Origin: Pogostemon cablin
Lineage: Eukaryota; Streptophyta; Magnoliopsida; Lamiales; Lamiaceae
Assembly (NCBI GenBank): GCA_023678885.1
Contig: CM042979.1
Coordinates: 22,559,513-22,623,512 of the forward strand
DNA: 64,000 nucleotides
Direction: 5' to 3'
Part shown: one piece after another, positions 59,463 to 64,000 of the stretch
Layout: each line of letters opens with the position of its first letter
Numbering within the stretch: position 1 is the first letter of the stretch
Program-made: the position numbers and the translations under genes
The notes under the pieces: generated by a model
The model's database searches: none
The model's input: only the letters and a program-made list of their open reading frames with translations
Told to the model about the DNA's origin: nothing

Positions 59463-59473
59463 AAGTTTGGGGG
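59463..59473 (+). other. Element B polypurine tract
   Basis: AAGTTTGGGGG two bases before the TGATG start of the right LTR. The same tract precedes element C's right LTR at 62324. Confidence 0.75.
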
Positions 59474-59475
59474 TT

Positions 59476-61143
59476 TGATGAGTGTGTAAATTCACAAGTT
59501 TGGCACCATGTTTTATGCTAGTTTTGGAGAGTTTTGATGTGAAAATAGGTGGAAAACCTATATATATTGTGAATTAGCATGAATCAGGTGTTAGTAGAGC
59601 TATTTGAGTGGTTTTCATAGCGAAAACGGAGTGGAAGTGCCAAGAATAAAAGAGACAAAGTCGAGACCATGCGAACCGCCAAGAAAAGAGGTGGGTTTGA
59701 CCTGTTGGAGGAGGGTTCGACCTCTCCAGCAGGTCGAACCAGGGTTGGAGAAGTGCAGGAAGTAGGTTCGACCACGACTCGAGGGGTTCGACCTGTTCAT
59801 CAGGTCAAACCATGGTCGAACCAGTTCGTGAGAAGTTGGGTTCGACCACGACGTTAGGAGTTCGACCTGACGGTTGGCCGAACCAAGAGCAGAAATTATC
59901 CAGTGATGAGGTTCGACCTGGGGTTCGACCAAGTTCTGAGAGGTTCGACCTGTTCAAGAGGTCGAACCAGTGCAGAATTCTTCCAGTAGCTGGGTTCGAC
60001 TTGGGGTTCGACCTGTGGCCAGTGGTTTGACCTGTTTGACGAGGTCGAACCTACGTGCGGAAACTTACCTTATCCAGATTTTTGAGGCCAAAACGCGTGG
60101 GGTCACTTAAAAAGCCCATTCCAAGCCCTAGAGACGTGATTACAAGTATAAAAGAAGGCTCATGCAGGTAAAGAGGAGACCAAGCACGTCCAAGTAAGAA
60201 GAGCTTAAGATCGTGAATCGACAGAGGAAAGAAGGAGGGCTGAGACAGAGGTTCGGCTGGAGATTCAAGTAAGATCAGTCTATCTAACCATGATTGCTCC
60301 TAGATCAATCATGGGCTAGAGCCACTTCGGTAGTTCTAGGGTTATGAAGGTTTCATGAGTTAAATTTGTATTTCGTGTGTATACTCCGTACAACACTACT
60401 TGTGGTTTAGTTTATATAAGATTGCACGCTTTTAATCCATACTCATAGTTGTTTTGTGCATCAATAATTGTTGTGTAGAGTCTGAATGTATAACATGGTT
60501 ATTGGTTGAGTGCGTTCACTAATGAGCAGGGTTCATTGTTATAATTCTAAGTGAAGGGATTCCAAAGTCTTATTAGAGCCGTCTTATATGAATGTTTATT
60601 AATTGAATTGAATTCGGGTTAATAAGTAGGATAAAGAGTATAACTTTATAGTACCTATAAAGGGAGATCAAATCGGGTTAGAGTACTAAGTGCACGGGAA
60701 ATAATTGATTATGATATTACCTAGAAAGGGGGGTAAAGTATACATCTTGCTCCGAGGATATTCATACGTGTCAAACGCTTATTTATTTGTGTCTATAGAA
60801 TAGATTTGCATGGTCTAGCGATGCGTCCATAAACCACAAGGCAGAGTCGGACATCGACACACGAAAGCATGAATTAATGAATGAAACCGGATGACCTGAA
60901 GAACTACCTATCATCTTACTTGACCACAACCTTCTACCTTTTCTTTTGTTATTTCAATTAATAGTTCCTACTCAATTTCAACATTATTATATTTCCAAAT
61001 AGTCTTAGTTTACTAGAGTATAATTGAATTGATATTTATTTGTCCCTTTGGGTACGATAATAACTTGGTCACCTTCGAAACTACAATTGATATCCTTCAC
61101 ACTTGGGGATTAACTTGTGTGTTGAGAACATACGAACAAGTCA
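59476..61143 (+). mobile_element. Element B 3' LTR
   Basis: 1668 bp, about 97% identical to the left LTR by hand count. The array words are better preserved here than in the left LTR in several modules. TATA box at 60147-60153. Followed by the TSD AAATT. Confidence 0.95.
59696..60051 (+). repeat. Element B palindromic-word array in U3, 3' LTR
   Basis: The counterpart of 47372-47733. Differences between the two LTR copies of the array are frequent transitions at TTCGACC/TTTGACC and GGTCGAA/GGTCAAA, the change expected from deamination of methylated CpG. Confidence 0.85.
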
Positions 61144-61148
61144 AAATT
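61144..61148. repeat. Element B target-site duplication, right
   Basis: AAATT, matching 47148-47152. Confidence 0.9.
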
Positions 61149-62336
61149 CATATGCTCTTGAAATTGATTAAGGAAGTGTACTTGACTTATATTGTGGTAT
61201 GAAGTTCTATATGTACTTGTAAGATATTACTTACCATGAAAGGTGCTCTGTTACTTGTTAAAAACCCATGTGAGATTTTGAGCCTCGTTGATCATATTAT
61301 ATAATCACATGATTTTTCTTTTCTGGTGTGTATCATTCTTGTGTGTGTATTCTAGAACTTGCCTCTTGTCTTACTTGAGACCGCATGTGTGTTAGATGAT
61401 GGGAGATGATTTTAGGCCATCTTTGATAATTATGAGTCACTTTGCCAAATAATTTCCTACCAAATAATTTTATATTCGTAGTTAGCCCTTTTGAGCCTAA
61501 AAGCCTTATTTATTTAGCAACCTACGAAGATAGCCACTTTGATATCCTATTTGAGCCTTAAATTCCTATATTTAGTGGAGAATTAAATGCTGTCAAATTG
61601 TGTGAATTGATATTCATGGTGTTTGGAAGAAATAAAATATATGGAGCTGTACAAGTAATTATGAGTTGAAAAATAAGTTGCTTTGGGGTAGTGCCCGAAA
61701 TTGGTATCTCGAGATGTTAGAGGTAATGCCCGAAACTGGTACCTCGAGAAAAAAGAAAGGAAATAGAAAGTATGTTGAGCTTGAAGGAAAGGAGAGAAAA
61801 GAAAATTAGAAGAGCATGAAGTTGGATAGCTTGAAGTGTAAAAATCTGCAGTACAAAAGATCTCCGGTTTTAATTCTCTACTAATTGAGTTACTTTATCC
61901 ATATGTTTCCTACCCTTACCAAAGAGCCAACATTACATCCAAAAGAAAAGTCCTTTTTGATCCTATTGTCGAATCATACTTTTAGTGGTGGAGAGTTTGA
62001 GACTTTTGGCAAGCTTATGGTTACACATGCACTTGAATTGAATTGAGCATAAACACCATAACCCATAAGTGTACATCTTTTACACTTGAGTGCGAGCGAT
62101 ATATACTTCCCGTGATAACATGTCAATGGAGCATTTGAATTGGTAGGGATTGTCTTATCTTGTATGCTATGAATTGATTATTACATGTAATAAAAGTTGC
62201 ATGACCTAAGTTGATGATAATTGCATTTGAATGGGGTATGTGTTATAGTCCTTGTTTCCCCACTAATTTTCATACTCTCTTTCTCTTTATTTTTATTTTG
62301 TTGCCTCGGGATGAGCAACGGGTAAGTTTGGGGAAT
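61149..62336 (+). other. Element C 3' region, continued after element B
   Basis: Non-coding AT-rich sequence similar to B's 3' UTR (GAGCCAACATTACA, AAGCTTATGGTTAC, a repeated phrase AGTGCCCGAAA/AATGCCCGAAA), ending with the PPT AAGTTTGGGG (62324-62333). Confidence 0.7.
62324..62333 (+). other. Element C polypurine tract
   Basis: AAGTTTGGGG, followed by AAT and the TGATAAG start of the right LTR. Confidence 0.7.
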
Positions 62337-62895
62337 TGATAAGAGTGAAAACAAGCGTGTCATAGTGTCCAATTTAACACCTTTTTGATTGGAATTGTTG
62401 TCATATATTATCACAAGTGTCTTATATTCAATATATGTGAGAAAAAGGTGCACTTCAGGTGTTTTATTGTGTTTTAGGTGGAAAAGAATCAAAAGTGCAA
62501 AGTTGGAGAAAATGTGCAATTTGTGCAATGATGCTGAAACACACACGTCCAACTTGTGTAATTTTTCTGTATTCGTGTGGAGCTTTGAATTGGAAATGTG
62601 ATACCTGGTTGGAAAGTCACAGAAGAGAGGGTCGTTTTTGCGTAAAGAACACTCCAATTGGATTCCAAACGAGAAAGTTATTATCAAAGTGGTGACGTCG
62701 CGCGAGCTGTACCGAACTGAATAGCTGTGTTACTTTGCATTGCTTGTTATACCTTCAAATCTTGGATTTTTCTTTAGTTCTTTATATGGATAGAAAGCCA
62801 AGGAAGAGATCGTATGAGCTCAAGCATTACTCAAATCGAAGCTCGAATGTGGAAGTTATACGCAAAACGGTGAGATTGTGCAAGCTACTTCAGAC

Positions 62896-63040
62896 CAGTT
62901 CGACCACGACTAGTGGTCGAACGAACTGGTTCGACCAAGCTATTTTGGTCGAATCATATGCCTGAAGTGCGTTAAATTGTGAATTTTGATTCGACCATGG
63001 TTTGACCAAGCTCTAGGTCAAACCCTAGGTCGAACCACAT
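62896..63040 (+). repeat. Element C palindromic-word array in U3, 3' LTR
   Basis: Words such as AGTTCGACCA, GGTCGAACG, GGTTCGACCA and TGGTCGAATC, then a second damaged group (TTTGACC, GGTCAAACCC). It corresponds to 43066-43205. Confidence 0.8.
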
Positions 63041-63110
63041 GCCTGAACAGTGCCGGATCCGTATTTTCCAAGAAAAAGCCAACCCTCGGTCCATGAGGAG
63101 AGCTTACAAG

Positions 63111-63117
63111 TATAAAA
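63111..63117 (+). promoter_or_regulatory. TATA box of element C 3' LTR
   Basis: TATAAAAGGGG, as in the left LTR at 43312. Confidence 0.7.
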
Positions 63118-64000
63118 GGGGATGTAGATCACACCAAGAATTGGATACAACACAACACAATCATCCTACACCCCACAAGGGGGATTCACCCCCCAACCAT
63201 CATCCACATCCTTTCCTTCATCCATCCATCGCTTTGAAGATTCGTCTGTGGAATCAAGAGGAGAACCAAGAGGAGGATTTAAGATAGAGAAGGACGCGAC
63301 GACTCCCGCATCTGGGGTTTATTTCGTTTCCTAATTTATCTTGTAATTTTCTAGGCATCCGGTTAAAAATCTATCCAACACCCATGATTGTTCTTCATAA
63401 CATCATGGGCTAGAGCCTTTTTATTAGAACTAGGGTTGTGAAGGTTTTTACGAATTAACTGAACTTTTGTATGTAAACTCCATACAACACTACTTGTGGG
63501 TTTATTTTATATAAGACTATGCTTTTTAAATTCATATTCACGGTCGTTTTGTGCATCTTCAATTGGTATATAGAGTCTGAATATATATCTTGGTGGTAGA
63601 TTAAGTGCGTTCACCGCTGAACAGGATTCCTTGTTATGATTCTAAGTGAGGGGACTCCGAAGCTTCATTAGAACTATCATATATGAATACTTATTAATTG
63701 AATTGAATTCGGGTTATTAAGTAGGATAAAAAGGATAATTTTATAGTACCTTTAAAGGGAGATCATATTGGGTTAGAATACCAATTGACCAGGAAAATAA
63801 TTGATGTTGATAGTACCTAGAAAGGGGGTTGAATTATATCTCTTGCTCCAAGGTTATTCACACGTGTTACATGCATGTTCGCTTGTGTCTATAGAGTAGA
63901 TATACATGGTTTAGTGATGCGTTCATATTCCACAAGGCAGAGTCTGACATCAACACACGGAAGGAAAATTAATGAGTGAAACCAGATTATCCTAGAGTTA

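Larger units (their letters stand above)
47153..61143 (+). mobile_element. Element B: complete Athila-type gypsy retrotransposon
   Basis: 13,991 bp with LTRs 47153-48819 and 59476-61143, a tRNA-Asp PBS, a gag-pol frame (48925-55088), a third ORF (56142-58160), a PPT and the TSD AAATT. It is the youngest insertion in the nest: its LTRs differ at about 47 sites over 1667 bp by hand count (about 97% identity), mostly transitions. It sits inside element C, in the same orientation. One frameshift and five premature stops make it non-functional in protein terms, though its structural parts are intact. Confidence 0.95.
62337..64000 (+). mobile_element. Element C 3' LTR, truncated by window end
   Basis: Second copy of the LTR at 42506-44342; 1664 of about 1837 bp are visible. 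The U3 array (62896-63040) and TATA box (63111-63117) are intact. The missing end holds the LTR terminus, the TSD partner CACAA and the continuation of element A. Confidence 0.9.

Noticed and set aside
59584..60030. Protein-coding gene in the B right LTR
   Set aside because: The open frames arise from the word array in U3, upstream of the TATA box, and are interrupted in the other LTR copy.

Overview
This is nuclear DNA from a flowering plant, almost certainly a eudicot with a repeat-rich genome. It is built from plant transposable elements: Ty3/gypsy elements of the Athila type with tRNA-Asp primer-binding sites and a plant-specific third ORF, copia LTRs, a CACTA element with a Ulp1-like protease, a Helitron, and Harbinger-like, Mutator-like and foldback elements. 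I found no convincing host gene, tRNA or rRNA. The sequence does not let me name the species.

Layout. 1-16.6 kb is AT-rich DNA with a non-autonomous Helitron (about 354-2491), a small perfect hairpin (2687-2766), a decayed Athila-type LTR on the minus strand (about 3150-4786), a Mutator-like element carrying a possible gene fragment (about 4875-5985), a Harbinger-like element (8013-8886), a repeat pair flanking another inverted-repeat element (9.08-11.13 kb), a clean solo LTR (12051-12453), a second decayed Athila-type LTR (about 12960-14780) and a foldback MITE (about 15352-15620). From 16.65 kb to the right end the window is a nest. Athila-type element D (minus strand, truncated) holds in its gag a solo copia LTR (18257-19656) and the 3' LTR of copia element E (19817-21018). 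E is interrupted by Athila-type element A (5' LTR at 21055, plus strand). A is interrupted in pol by a CACTA element (25814-36557, TSD ATT) and in its third ORF by Athila-type element C (LTR at 42506). C is interrupted by complete Athila-type element B (47153-61143, TSD AAATT). C's second LTR (from 62337) runs off the window, so the right ends of A, E and D must lie beyond it.

Element B is the template for the family: LTR, tRNA-Asp PBS, one gag-pol frame (gag, protease, RT, RNase H, integrase), a polypurine-like site, then a third ORF with a predicted 5' intron, 3' UTR, PPT and LTR. B carries one frameshift and five in-frame stops. A, C and D have each lost different parts of pol. The CACTA element encodes a decayed TNP2-type transposase and a second multi-exon gene region with transposase-associated and Ulp1-like cysteine protease domains.

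The most unusual structure is a family of short palindromic-word arrays. The word is GGTTCGACC with its complement GGTCGAACC in B and C, and GCTCGACC/GGTCGAGC in A and D. Words are grouped as forward-forward-reverse-reverse modules. Arrays recur at up to three fixed places per element: in U3 about 90-110 bp upstream of the TATA box, at the gag-protease junction, and in the leader of the third ORF. In B's gag the modules repeat at exactly 93 bp (31 codons), one step being 84 bp, so the reading frame is kept. I know of no description of such a system.
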